NCBI RefSeq assembly: GCF_900091955.1
Contig: NZ_FMDF01000044.1
Location: forward strand, 87,050-151,049
From: Streptomyces sp. Ncost-T10-10d
Lineage (GTDB): Bacteria; Actinomycetota; Actinomycetes; Streptomycetales; Streptomycetaceae
Direction of reading: 5' to 3'
DNA length: 64,000 nucleotides
Below are positions 1 to 8,229 of the stretch, piece by piece (the first letter of the stretch is position 1; each line of letters begins with the position of its first letter). The notes under the pieces are model-generated. The model was not told the DNA's origin and did no database searches. It saw only the letters and a program-made list of their open reading frames with translations. The translations under genes were made by a program, and so were the position numbers.

Positions 1-516
1 AACGGTTCGCAGAGCGCTGCCTCGGACCGCCACGCCTCGCGCAGTCAGGAGTCCGACGACCGGGCCCAGGCGCACCGGGCGGGGACCGGCAGGCACCGGG
101 CCGTCACAAGCGACACCAGGAGCGGGGCAACGGCCGAGGGGGTTACGAGCGGCTCCCCCGGTGTGCTTTCGGGCAACAACATCGCGGTGCCCATCGACAT
201 CCCCGTGAACGCCTGCGGGAACAGTGTCACCATCGGCGGACTGCTCAATCCCGCCTCCGGCAACGACTGCGGAAATGTTCCCGACGTCGTCACGCCGCCG
301 GTCGGCACTCCGGTCACCCCGGTCACTCCGGTCACCGAGAACCAGCCCCCGGCGCCCGGACCGCGAAACGTGTCGAACGCGCACGAGACACAGAACGTCG
401 CGCAGCTCGCACACACCGGAGCGGGCGGGCTCGACCTGCTGGTCCCGGCGAGCGTGGGCCTGCTGCTGGCGGGTGCGGGCACAGTGCTGTACCGCCGCGC
501 CCGGATGTCCGCATAG
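1..516 (+). CDS. chpC: Long chaplin with LAxTG cell-wall sorting signal (5' partial)
   Basis: Read in frame 1 with no start in the window, so the N-terminus, including the signal peptide and any first chaplin domain, lies upstream. Visible are a polar linker, one chaplin domain at about nt 150-285 (VLSGNNIAVPIDIPVNACGN then GGLLNPASGNDC, with the two conserved Cys), a Pro/Thr-rich spacer with VTP repeats, and a C-terminal sortase signal: LAHTG, a hydrophobic stretch and a YRRAR tail. Long chaplins are anchored to the wall by class E sortases and help aerial hyphae emerge by forming amyloid-like surface films. The symbol chpC rests on synteny recalled from S. coelicolor; ChpA or ChpB type cannot be excluded. 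Confidence 0.85.
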   Translation, partial: NGSQSAASDRHASRSQESDDRAQAHRAGTGRHRAVTSDTRSGATAEGVTSGSPGVLSGNNIAVPIDIPVNACGNSVTIGGLLNPASGNDCGNVPDVVTPPVGTPVTPVTPVTENQPPAPGPRNVSNAHETQNVAQLAHTGAGGLDLLVPASVGLLLAGAGTVLYRRARMSA

Positions 517-550
517 CGGTCCTGAGCGGCGACGCAAGCACGGTGAAGGG

Positions 551-578
551 AGCGGGCCCCGCGACTGCGGGGCCCGCT
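551..578. terminator. Bidirectional terminator hairpin
   Basis: AGCGGGCCCCGC and its exact complement are separated by GACT, giving a 12-bp GC-rich stem. It lies between the convergent chaplin gene and the DUF5703 gene, so it probably serves both. Confidence 0.8.
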
Positions 579-583
579 TCGTC

Positions 584-772
584 TCACCAGGTGGCCCGGA
601 GCTGGCGGATGATCCGTCGGCGCAGCCGCACCCTGCGGCTGCCGTCACGGCGCAGCGTCAGTCGGTCCAACTCCCAGTGCCCGTACTCGGCATGGTCGGT
701 CAGCAGGCGGGCCGTCTCCTTCCGGGACACCCCGCGTGGTACGTACACATCGACAAATTCGTATTCCGGCAT
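584..772 (-). CDS. DUF5703 family small basic protein
   Basis: A 62-residue protein starting MPEYEFVDVYVPRGVSRKE and ending in a very Arg-rich tail (LRRDGSRRVRLRRRIIRQLR). The sequence is typical of the DUF5703 family, which is nearly universal in streptomycetes and has no known function. There is no signal peptide or membrane segment. It is transcribed convergently with the chaplin gene and divergently from the 219-aa gene at 820, sharing a 47-bp region with it. The basic tail could bind nucleic acid, but that is only inference. Confidence 0.8.
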   Translation of the reverse strand: MPEYEFVDVYVPRGVSRKETARLLTDHAEYGHWELDRLTLRRDGSRRVRLRRRIIRQLRATW

Positions 773-819
773 CGCATCTATTGTGCGGGCAGAGGCCGTG
801 TACGGATAGCGTCTGCACT

Positions 820-1479
820 ATGTCTGATGCTGCGCAGCCCACCGCTGCCGAGGTACGCGCCGCCGCCGAAGCGATCAAAGCCGCGCTCGACCATCACCTC
901 GAGGCGGTCGAACGCCGGACCGGGGACGATGATCCCGCTGTCTATGACGCGTTCAATGCACTGGCCGCTGCCGCCGAGTTCTACGACGAGCTGCTCTACG
1001 ACCGCTACGACGAGGTCACTCCTTTCGAGATCCCGGGCGCGGAGGACTCCCTGCCGCCGTACGCCGGCCCCGAGGAGCCGAACGCGCTGAGTGTGCTGAT
1101 CCGGCGCGACTACGCGGTGGTGGAGCCGCCGCGGCTGCTCGCACAGGCCCAGCGCATCGCCGACCTCGATCCGGACGACCGCGCCGGCGGGAGCGCCGCG
1201 GTGGTGGGCTCCAGCGTCCATGCCGCGCTCGGAGTGCTCTTCGGTGAGTACGAACCGGACGAGATCGCTTCCCGGCATACGGAGTTCGGTCTGGAGGAGG
1301 GCGACTCCACGCTCTGGGTCACGGCCGCGGAGGGATTGCCCGAGGCGGGGGAGTGGCTCGGCGCACCGTTCGACGAAGCGGACCCGCAACTGGTGGTCTG
1401 CCGCTTCGACGTCAGCGCCGTCTTCGACGAGGACGAATCGGACGAGGAGCCGGTCGGCCTGGTGGTGGACAACTCCTGA
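820..1479 (+). CDS. Conserved hypothetical acidic protein
   Basis: A 219-residue soluble protein rich in Asp, Glu and Ala. I do not recognise a characterised domain; it resembles conserved Streptomyces proteins of unknown function. The start at 820 (MSDAAQPTAAEV) is preferred over an in-frame ATG at 736: 820 begins the natural acidic N-terminus, and a -10-like hexamer TAGCGT (807-812) lies 7 nt upstream with no Shine-Dalgarno, as expected of a leaderless mRNA. The C-terminus is strongly acidic (FDEDESDEEPVG). It runs divergently from the DUF5703 gene and ends at a perfect hairpin. Confidence 0.75.
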   Translation: MSDAAQPTAAEVRAAAEAIKAALDHHLEAVERRTGDDDPAVYDAFNALAAAAEFYDELLYDRYDEVTPFEIPGAEDSLPPYAGPEEPNALSVLIRRDYAVVEPPRLLAQAQRIADLDPDDRAGGSAAVVGSSVHAALGVLFGEYEPDEIASRHTEFGLEEGDSTLWVTAAEGLPEAGEWLGAPFDEADPQLVVCRFDVSAVFDEDESDEEPVGLVVDNS

Positions 1480-1484
1480 TCCGT

Positions 1485-1520
1485 CCGCCGGACGGGCCCG
1501 AAACCGGGCCCGTCCGGCGG
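1485..1520. terminator. Perfect 16-bp bidirectional hairpin
   Basis: CCGCCGGACGGGCCCG and its exact complement flank an AAAC loop. It lies between the convergent 820-1479 gene and the RecD-like gene. The CGCCGGACGGGC core recurs at 6242-6277, a common streptomycete intergenic repeat. Confidence 0.85.
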
Positions 1521-1542
1521 TGGGGGACAGGGCGCGACCCGG

Positions 1543-3888
1543 TCATCCGGCCGGAGCCGCCAGCAGGGTGCGCAGTCGCGTCGTGCGGTCCTGGGCCGGG
1601 GACTGCGCGACCGCGTGCTGGAGTGCCTGATCCACCCCGTGCACGACGGACAGATGCCGCTCCCCGCGACTGAAGGCGGTGTACACCCAGGGGCGACTCA
1701 GCCCCTGGGCGGCGTCACCCGGCAGCACGACGACCACTGCGGGCCACCGCATCCCGGCCGCCTGGTGGGCGCTGAGGGCCCACCCGTGGCGAACGGACGA
1801 CTCCACCCGCTCCTGCGGTACGACGACCTTCGTGCCCGCGCAGTCCAGGTGCAGGCCTTCGGCGTCGGCCGAGACGACCACCCCGGGCACGGTCCTGCCG
1901 GGCGTCGGGACATGGACGACACGGTCGCCCGGGTCGAAGCCGCCGAACCGCCCCGGACCGGGGTTGAGCCGCTGCTTCAGTGCCGCGTTCAACGCCCGGG
2001 TGCCCGCGGAGCCGCCGTGGCCGACGGTGATCACCTGTGTGTCGGCCGACGGTACGCCGATGGCGCGCGGCACCGAGTCGGCGACCAGTTGCACGGTGCG
2101 GTGCACCGCCTCGCCCGCATCGCGCACGGGGACGATCACCACCTCCTTGCCGGGCGCCGCGACCTGGTTCAGCTCGCCGATGCCGATGCCGGAGACCAGT
2201 TCGCCGATCGGCCCCGGATCCGGCGTACGGGACACGATCTGCGGGCAGGCACGGGCCGCCAGCACATCGGCGAACACCCGCCCCGCACCGGCCGAGCCCA
2301 GCACGCCCGGGTCGCCGCTGAGCACCAGCCGGGCGCCGTCGGCCAGCGACTCCACGAGGATCGCGGCGGTCTCGACGTCCAGCTGCGGGGCGTCCAGCAC
2401 GACGAGCAGGTCGACGGCGATCGCCCCCTCCTCGTCCCGCCCCGGACCCTCCGCGTCGGAGAGCAGTCCGGCGAGTGTGACGGCCGCCGACGGATCGCCG
2501 GTCGCCTCGGCCAGCCGACGCCTGCCGTCGACGCTGTGCACGGCACCCAGCGCGCGCAGTCCGAGGCCGCGGGCCGCGCTGACCAGCGCGGCGGGTTCGG
2601 CCCTGGCCGCCTCGCCGCCGGTGTGCGCCACGAGACCATGGGCCGCGACCGCACGGATCAGCTCAGCGGCCGACGGGGAGCCCGCGGCCGCGGCCGGCCC
2701 CGTCCAGTCGGCGTCCTTCTCACAGGCGTTGATCAGGCGGGCCAGCCCGTCGGCGAGGCTCTCCTCGGCGAGTGCGTACCGGTCGAGGCCGAGCAGCACC
2801 TGCACCGGTTCCTGCCCGGCCCGGTCCTCCGCGCTTCCTGCGGCGTCCTCGCCGGGTTCCGCGAGTGCCTCGGACTCCTGGTCGTCCTGCCCGTCCTGGA
2901 AGACCAGGACGACGCCCTCGGCGACGGCATGCTGTACGGCCGAGTCGGGGTCGGTCACCGAGCGCTCGGCGAGCGCGGCACGTACCGCCGTCGCGTCCAG
3001 TGCCGTATGGCCCTGGAGCGCGGCCCGCTCCAGCAGCCAGCCGACCAGGGCCGCAGTGCGCCGCTCGTCGTCCGGGCCGCATTCCGTGCCCAGCACGGCC
3101 CGTGCGAAACCGTCGGCCTGCTCGGGCCTGACTCCCGGCACGGCCAGCAACTGCCACGGGTCCTCGCGCAGGGCATCGGCGGCCTGCGCGCCGAGTGCCT
3201 CCGCCGCCGGGCGCGCCAGCGTTCCGGGCGCACCGCCCTCGGCCAGTACGGCGGCCACCGCGGCGACGACCTCCGGTGAGGCGCCCTGCGGAGCCGGGGC
3301 CTGCTCCGGCGCTCGGGGGCGTACCGGAGCAGGCGCGGGAGCGGCCCGGCGAGGGGCGGCGGGTGCGGGCGAGTCGAAGAACGCGGCGGCGGGCTTCTCG
3401 CCGCTCTCCACGGCACGCACGGCCGCCAGCAGATCGGCCGCCGGGCCGCTCAGCTTCGCACCGGCGGCGATGGGCCCTTCCTTCTCGGCCTTGCGCTTCT
3501 CGATCCGCTCCCTCAGCTCACGCTGGGCGGCGAGCTCGGCCTCGGCCTCGGAGAGCGGCGCGGGGGCGACGGCCGAACCGTCCACGGCGCCGTCGGTCGC
3601 GACTGTCCCGTCGGTGTCGGTCGTGCCGCCGGTCCCGTCGGCCGTTTCATCGGTGTGCGTCATGCCGTCGGCCCCGGCGGCGGCCCCGGCTGCCGCGTCG
3701 GTCCCGGAGTCGTCGCCGTCCGTCTCCGCGGCGTCGGCGGCGTCATCGGCCGTCGTCGATCCCTCGCCCCCGTCGTGACCCTCGTCCTCCGAGGACGGAG
3801 CGGGCACGGCGGCGGAGGGGTCCGCGACAACGCTGTCGTCGTCGGCGGCCGGGGAGCCGGGGGTTTCCCCCCGGGGAAGCGCAGTCAC
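1543..3888 (-). CDS. RecD-like helix-hairpin-helix/ATPase-fold protein lacking a Walker A motif
   Basis: 781 residues. About the first 110 are acidic, low-complexity Asp/Gly/Thr/Ala. A charged helix (RELRERIEKRKAEKEG) and a Pro/Ala linker follow. Next is a helix-hairpin-helix region resembling RecD2 (DALREDPWQLLAVPGVRP, then EQADGFARAV). The central part follows a superfamily 1 ATPase fold: LLVVLDAPQLD stands where Walker B should be, and LVLSGDPGVLGS resembles motif III. The C-terminus resembles the UvrD/RecD 2A-2B end (WALSAHQAAGMRWPAVVVV, then VYTAFSRGERHLSVVHG). No GxxGxGKT is present where RecD2 has one, and the Walker B Glu is missing, so helicase activity is doubtful. Start GTG 3888 overlaps the upstream aldo/keto reductase stop (GTGA), suggesting translational coupling. 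Confidence 0.75.
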   Translation of the reverse strand: MTALPRGETPGSPAADDDSVVADPSAAVPAPSSEDEGHDGGEGSTTADDAADAAETDGDDSGTDAAAGAAAGADGMTHTDETADGTGGTTDTDGTVATDGAVDGSAVAPAPLSEAEAELAAQRELRERIEKRKAEKEGPIAAGAKLSGPAADLLAAVRAVESGEKPAAAFFDSPAPAAPRRAAPAPAPVRPRAPEQAPAPQGASPEVVAAVAAVLAEGGAPGTLARPAAEALGAQAADALREDPWQLLAVPGVRPEQADGFARAVLGTECGPDDERRTAALVGWLLERAALQGHTALDATAVRAALAERSVTDPDSAVQHAVAEGVVLVFQDGQDDQESEALAEPGEDAAGSAEDRAGQEPVQVLLGLDRYALAEESLADGLARLINACEKDADWTGPAAAAGSPSAAELIRAVAAHGLVAHTGGEAARAEPAALVSAARGLGLRALGAVHSVDGRRRLAEATGDPSAAVTLAGLLSDAEGPGRDEEGAIAVDLLVVLDAPQLDVETAAILVESLADGARLVLSGDPGVLGSAGAGRVFADVLAARACPQIVSRTPDPGPIGELVSGIGIGELNQVAAPGKEVVIVPVRDAGEAVHRTVQLVADSVPRAIGVPSADTQVITVGHGGSAGTRALNAALKQRLNPGPGRFGGFDPGDRVVHVPTPGRTVPGVVVSADAEGLHLDCAGTKVVVPQERVESSVRHGWALSAHQAAGMRWPAVVVVLPGDAAQGLSRPWVYTAFSRGERHLSVVHGVDQALQHAVAQSPAQDRTTRLRTLLAAPAG

Positions 3889-4868
3889 AGCGTGCTCCAG
3901 TCCTGGTCGGGATAGCGGTGCACGGGCGCCGACACATCGTCGAGCGCCTGGCAGATCTCGTCAGGAAGACTAAGCGCCTCCACTGACAATGCCGCCGTGA
4001 GCTGCTGCGCGTTGCGTGCACCGACGATCGGGGCCACCACTCCCGGCCGGTCCCGCACCCAGGCGAGAGCTACCTGGAGCGCCGTCGTGGCCAGGCCGTC
4101 GGCCGCTGTCGCCACCGCGTCCACGATACGGCCGGCCGGGTCGTCGAGATATGGCTCGACGAACGGGGCGAGCAGCTCCGAGGCGCCGCGTGAGTCCGCC
4201 GGAGTGCCCGTCCGGTACTTGCCGGTCAGGACACCCCGGCCCAGCGGGGAGGAAGGCAGCAGCCCCATGCCCAGATCGAGCGCGGCCGGCAGCACCTCGC
4301 GTTCCACACCCCGCTGCAACAGGGAGTACTCCATCTGGGTGCTCGCCAGCCGCGTGCGTACGCCGGGCGACGCGAGCTGCCAGGTCGCCGCCTTGGCCAG
4401 CTGCCAGCCGCAGAAGTTCGACACTCCCGCGTACCGGGCGCGGCCGGTGGACACGGCCAGGTCGACCGCCTGAAGGGTCTCCTCCAGCGGAGTCACCGGG
4501 TCGAAGGCGTGGATCTGCCACAGATCGACGTAATCCGTACCGAGCCGTTCCAAGGAGGCGTCCAGCGCCGCCAGCAGATGGCCGCGGGATCCGTTGAACC
4601 GGCGGTACGGGTCGGCCACACTGCCCGCCTTCGTCGCGATGACCAGATCGCGCCGTGGCACCAGGCCCTCGGTGAGCCGCCCGAGCAGATATTCGGCCTC
4701 CCCACCGCCGTACACATCGGCAGTGTCGACCAGCGTGCCGCCCGCCTCCCAGAAGGTTTTCAGCTGTTCGGCAGCGTCGTGCTCGTCGGTGTCCCGGCCC
4801 CAGGTCAGGGTGCCGAGCCCGATTCGGGACACTCGAAGGCCGGTGCGGCCGAGATGCCTCTGCTCCAT
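3885..4868 (-). CDS. Aldo/keto reductase
   Basis: 327 residues of the NADPH-dependent aldo/keto reductase barrel. The catalytic tetrad is visible: Asp and Tyr in VDTADVYGGGEAEYLLG, Lys in VIATKAG and His in WQIHAFDP. GVSNFCGWQL and a late PIVGARNAQQL, typical of cofactor binding, follow. Start MEQRHLGRTGLRVSRIGLG is where the family normally begins; an in-frame GTG at 4919 would add 17 unrelated residues. It is upstream of, and overlaps, the RecD-like gene, and runs divergently from the LLM oxidoreductase. The substrate is unknown. Confidence 0.88.
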   Translation of the reverse strand: MEQRHLGRTGLRVSRIGLGTLTWGRDTDEHDAAEQLKTFWEAGGTLVDTADVYGGGEAEYLLGRLTEGLVPRRDLVIATKAGSVADPYRRFNGSRGHLLAALDASLERLGTDYVDLWQIHAFDPVTPLEETLQAVDLAVSTGRARYAGVSNFCGWQLAKAATWQLASPGVRTRLASTQMEYSLLQRGVEREVLPAALDLGMGLLPSSPLGRGVLTGKYRTGTPADSRGASELLAPFVEPYLDDPAGRIVDAVATAADGLATTALQVALAWVRDRPGVVAPIVGARNAQQLTAALSVEALSLPDEICQALDDVSAPVHRYPDQDWSTL

Positions 4869-4983
4869 GTGCGCTGAGATTACTGGCCAGAGCCCCACCG
4901 GACGGAAGCCTGTGGACAACCCGGCATCAAGTCGCCCCTGCCGGAACCCGTTGCCGCGCGCTAGAGTCCGAATCTCAGGGACG

Positions 4984-4997
4984 TTACTGATCAGTAA
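4984..4997. promoter_or_regulatory. 14-bp perfect palindrome, candidate repressor operator
   Basis: TTACTGATCAGTAA is a perfect palindrome ending one base before the AAGGGGAG ribosome-binding site of the LLM oxidoreductase at 5009. A TAGAGT hexamer lies about 20 bp upstream (near 4961). Its size and symmetry suit a TetR-type repressor site that would block transcription or early elongation. No TetR gene is nearby, so a regulator encoded elsewhere must be assumed. Confidence 0.5.
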
Positions 4998-5008
4998 GGG
5001 GAGCGGCT

Positions 5009-6058
5009 ATGCGGCTCGGCATCAATCTCGGTTACTGGGGCGCGGGAATGGACGGCGACAACCTCGCCGTCGCCCAGGAGGCCGACCGGCTCGGTTACGA
5101 CGTCTGCTGGGCGGCCGAGGCGTACGGCTCCGACGCGCCGACCGTACTCTCCTGGGTCGCCGCCCAGACCGAATCGATCGACGTCGGCTCCGCGATCATG
5201 CAGATCCCGGCCCGCCAGCCCGCGATGACGGCGATGACCGCCGCCACCCTCGACTCGCTCTCCGGCGGCCGTTTCCGGCTCGGCCTCGGCGTGTCGGGAC
5301 CGCAGGTGTCCGAGGGCTGGTACGGCGTCGAGTTCGACAAGCCGCTGGCCCGCACCCGGGAGTACGTCGAGATCGTCCGCAAGGCGATGTCCCGTGAGCG
5401 GCTGTCGTACGAGGGGCAGCACTGGACGCTCCCGCTGCCGGACGGTCCGGGCAAGCCGATCAAGCTCACCGTCCACCCGCAGCGCGAGCACATCCCGCTC
5501 TACATCGCCGCGATCGGCCCGAAGAACCTGGAGCAGACCGGCGAGATCGCCGACGGCGCGCTGCTGATCCTCCCGTCCGCGGAGCACCTTGAGGACACCG
5601 CGGTGAAGTACCTGCGGGCGGGCCGTGAGAAGACCGGCAAGACCATGGAGGGCTTCGACGTCTGCCCGACGCTGCCGCTGGCCGTCGGTGACGACATCCA
5701 TGGCCTCGCGGACATGTTCCGTCCGTACACCGCGCTGTACGTGGGCGGCATGGGCAGCCGCAAGCAGAACTTCTACAACCGGCTCGCGCAGCGCATGGGG
5801 TACGAGGAGGAAGCCGCCGAGATTCAGGACAAGTACCTGTCCGGCGACAAGAACGGCGCCGCTGCCGCTGTGCCGCACCGGCTGATCGACCAGACCACGC
5901 TGCTCGGTCCGGTCGAGCGGATCGCCGAGCGGATGCGGGCGTATGCCGCGGCGGGCGTCACGACGCTGACTCTGGCTCCGGCCGGGTTCACGCTCGATGA
6001 GCGGATCACGGCTTTGCGGGCCGGGACGGACGCGCTGGAGCGGTCCGGGCTCGCGTAA
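5009..6058 (+). CDS. LLM-class F420-dependent oxidoreductase
   Basis: 349 residues of the luciferase-like monooxygenase family, F420-dependent branch. It begins MRLGINLGYWGAGMDGDNL and carries the usual DSLSGGRFRLGLGVSGPQV segment, a PLYIAAIGPKNLEQTGEIADG segment and a C-terminal LLGPVERIAERMRAYAAAGV. AAGGGGAG lies just upstream of ATG 5009. The gene is monocistronic, with a palindromic operator candidate in front and a hairpin behind. Members reduce or oxidise diverse substrates with F420; the substrate here cannot be read from sequence. Confidence 0.88.
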   Translation: MRLGINLGYWGAGMDGDNLAVAQEADRLGYDVCWAAEAYGSDAPTVLSWVAAQTESIDVGSAIMQIPARQPAMTAMTAATLDSLSGGRFRLGLGVSGPQVSEGWYGVEFDKPLARTREYVEIVRKAMSRERLSYEGQHWTLPLPDGPGKPIKLTVHPQREHIPLYIAAIGPKNLEQTGEIADGALLILPSAEHLEDTAVKYLRAGREKTGKTMEGFDVCPTLPLAVGDDIHGLADMFRPYTALYVGGMGSRKQNFYNRLAQRMGYEEEAAEIQDKYLSGDKNGAAAAVPHRLIDQTTLLGPVERIAERMRAYAAAGVTTLTLAPAGFTLDERITALRAGTDALERSGLA

Positions 6059-6105
6059 CGCGGGCGCGGGACTTCCGGGGGCTCCCGGCGCCCCGGGACA
6101 GCGCT

Positions 6106-6149
6106 ACGGCCGTGGTGGGGGCTCGGGGGGGCCTCCCCGCCACGGCCGT
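6106..6149 (+). terminator. Terminator hairpin after the LLM oxidoreductase
   Basis: ACGGCCGTGG pairs with CCACGGCCGT; inside, GGGGGCTCGGGGGGGCCTCCCC extends the stem. It lies 48 bp after the stop, in the 302-bp gap before the ferritin-like gene. Confidence 0.75.
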
Positions 6150-6241
6150 TGCGTGGAACAACGCGTTCGGGGGGCGTGTGGTTACGCCGAACGGCGTGCG
6201 TTTCGGTGCGGGGTCACCGGGCTGACGGTTCCGTCCTCGCT

Positions 6242-6277
6242 CGCCGGACGGGCCGGAGCGCTGCAGCCCGTCCGGCG
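6242..6277. repeat. Intergenic inverted repeat of the CGCCGGACGGGC type
   Basis: CGCCGGACGGGC and its exact complement are separated by 12 nt. The same core forms the 1485-1520 hairpin. Such repeats are scattered between Streptomyces genes. Apart from this and the hairpin at 6106, the 6059-6360 gap shows nothing else I can support. Confidence 0.6.
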
Positions 6278-6360
6278 TAGCCGTGGTGCGTTCCTGTTGC
6301 CCGGGTGGGTGCGTCGCATTTGACTGGCGATGGGCGGATGCCGGTACGGAGGTGGCAGTG

Positions 6361-7149
6361 GTGCTCTCGGCAAGGAGCCTGTTCCAGGAGATTCTCGACG
6401 AGGACGAGTCGTTCCGGCTGTTCTGTTCCATCGCGGCGAGCGGAGAGTCCCAGGGAGGCTGGGAGAACGGGCGTATCGCGGCCCTCGTGCCCGAGAGCCA
6501 GCGGGCCCTGGCGCCCAAGATCGCGCGGCACGGCGCCGACGAGGACAAGCACGGCCGGATCTTCGACGCGCTGCTGAGGAAGCGCGGGCTGCAGCCGGTC
6601 GAGGTTCCGCACGAGACCGACTACACGATGCTGCTGGAGAAGCACGGCATCGGCCTCGCCCACGAGCAGCTGGGGCGCCAGGAGCTGCTCTCCGAGCGGG
6701 ACATCATCACCTACCTCGCCCACAGCCGGGTCACCGAACAGCGAGCCTCCGAGCAGATGGCGCTGCTGCACAAGTACTTCGCCGAGCACCCCGACCTCGG
6801 CCGCGCCGTGAAGATGATCTCGAACGACGAGGACAACCACCTGGCTTACTGCCATGAGGAATTGCTCCGCTTCGCCCGCTTCGGACACGGCCGCACGATC
6901 CAGCGCATTCTGCGCGAGAGCGCGCTCACCGAGATCCGCGTGTACCGCGATGTCAGCCTCGCCGTGATGCATCACATGGGGCGCATCCTGCACTGGCCCC
7001 GGGCCAAGGCGGCGGTGCTGGCCGCGGGGATCCACGGGGTCTACGCGTACGAACGGCTCGTGGGGTGGCGGCGCATGGTGAGCCTGGCGCCGCCCGAGCG
7101 GCGCGACGCACTGGGCGGTCCCGCGACGCAGGCGCCCGAGTCCGCCTGA
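6361..7149 (+). CDS. Ferritin-like diiron-fold protein
   Basis: 262 residues, mostly helical, of the ferritin-like family. Candidate metal ligands recur in pattern: EDKHGRIF, HEQLGRQELL, VTEQRASEQM and NDEDNHLAYCHEELL, the last resembling ExxH ligands. The start is GTG 6361, eight bases after GGAGG (6348-6352); GTG 6358 is also possible. The ORF continues upstream to 6283, but that part reads as random Arg/Gly. The role could be oxidation or iron handling; the substrate is unknown. It runs convergently with corA, 25 bp away. Confidence 0.8.
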   Translation: MLSARSLFQEILDEDESFRLFCSIAASGESQGGWENGRIAALVPESQRALAPKIARHGADEDKHGRIFDALLRKRGLQPVEVPHETDYTMLLEKHGIGLAHEQLGRQELLSERDIITYLAHSRVTEQRASEQMALLHKYFAEHPDLGRAVKMISNDEDNHLAYCHEELLRFARFGHGRTIQRILRESALTEIRVYRDVSLAVMHHMGRILHWPRAKAAVLAAGIHGVYAYERLVGWRRMVSLAPPERRDALGGPATQAPESA

Positions 7150-7174
7150 TCCGGGCGCCGCGCCGGGCCGCCCG

Positions 7175-8170
7175 TCAGAGCCAGCCGCGTCTCTTGAACT
7201 GCCGGTAGAGGCCGAAGACCACGGAGCCCATCAGCACGATCACCGCCGGATAGGCCCACACCCAGCGGAGCTCCGGCATGTGCTCGAAGTTCATGCCGTA
7301 GATCCCCGCCACCATGGTCGGTACGGCGGCCATCGCCGCCCAGGCCGAGATCTTGCGCATGTCGTCGTTCTGCCGCACGCCCACCTGGGCCAGCTGCGCC
7401 GAGAGGATGTCGGAGAGCAGCCGGTCCAGCCCCTCCACGTACTCGTTGGCGCGCGTCAGATGGTCGCTCACGTCGCGGAAGAAGGGCTGCGAGTGTTCGT
7501 GGACGAACGGCACCTCCGCGCTCGCCAGCCGGGCCATGGGGGCGCTCAGCGGACCAGTGGCCCGGCGGAACTCCATGATCTGCCGCTTGAAGGTGTAGAT
7601 GCGCGACGCGGTGTTCTTGGTGTCCACGGCGCCGGTCGGCGCGAACACCTCGGTCTCCAGCTCCTCCAGGTCGATCTGGAGCTCGCCCGCCACCTCGATG
7701 TAGTGGTCGACGACGGCGTCGCTGATCGCGTACAGCACCGCGGTCGGTCCGTGCTTGAGGACCTCCGGCTCGGACTCCAGACGACGGCGTACCGCGGCGA
7801 GCGGGGCGCCCTCCCCGTGCCGGACCGTCACGACGAACGAATCGCCGATGAAGGCCATCAGCTCGTCGGTGGTGACCGTGTCGCTCAGATGCTCGTACAC
7901 CACCGGCTTGATGACCGCGAAGAGCGAGTCGTCGTACACCTCCAGCTTGGGCCGTTGGTGCGCACTCAGAGCGTCCTCCACGGCCAGCGGATGGAGTCCG
8001 AACTCGCTGCTGACGAGCTCGAATTCCTTCTCCGTCGGCTCGTGCAGACCGATCCAGAGAAACGCGTCCCCGGTGGCCCGTGCCTCCGCGAGGGCATCGG
8101 AGAGATCGGCGGGGCCTTCGGTACGCCGCCCGCCCCGGTAGATCGCACTGTCCACAATCACGGCGCGCAT
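7175..8170 (-). CDS. corA: CorA-type magnesium/cobalt transporter
   Basis: 331 residues. A large acidic cytoplasmic N-terminal domain (LWIGLHEPTEKEFELVSSEF, then HPLAVEDAL) is followed by a long helix and two C-terminal membrane segments. The signature YGMNFEHMPEL sits between them, with GMN forming the selectivity filter of the pentameric channel. The start chosen is MRAVIVDSAIYRG at 8170; ATG 8197 would add nine residues. The C-terminal KRRGWL is a typical basic end. It runs divergently from the phosphatase at 8230. Confidence 0.92.
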   Translation of the reverse strand: MRAVIVDSAIYRGGRRTEGPADLSDALAEARATGDAFLWIGLHEPTEKEFELVSSEFGLHPLAVEDALSAHQRPKLEVYDDSLFAVIKPVVYEHLSDTVTTDELMAFIGDSFVVTVRHGEGAPLAAVRRRLESEPEVLKHGPTAVLYAISDAVVDHYIEVAGELQIDLEELETEVFAPTGAVDTKNTASRIYTFKRQIMEFRRATGPLSAPMARLASAEVPFVHEHSQPFFRDVSDHLTRANEYVEGLDRLLSDILSAQLAQVGVRQNDDMRKISAWAAMAAVPTMVAGIYGMNFEHMPELRWVWAYPAVIVLMGSVVFGLYRQFKRRGWL

Positions 8171-8216
8171 TCTTCCCTGCTCCGGTCCCCGGCGCACCTC
8201 ACCGGCGGCAGCGGCC

Positions 8217-8222
8217 TACGCT
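8217..8222 (+). promoter_or_regulatory. -10 hexamer of a probable leaderless transcript
   Basis: TACGCT lies 7 nt before ATG 8230 and no Shine-Dalgarno is present, so transcription probably begins at or next to the start codon. Confidence 0.5.
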
Positions 8223-8229
8223 GGCCCGT

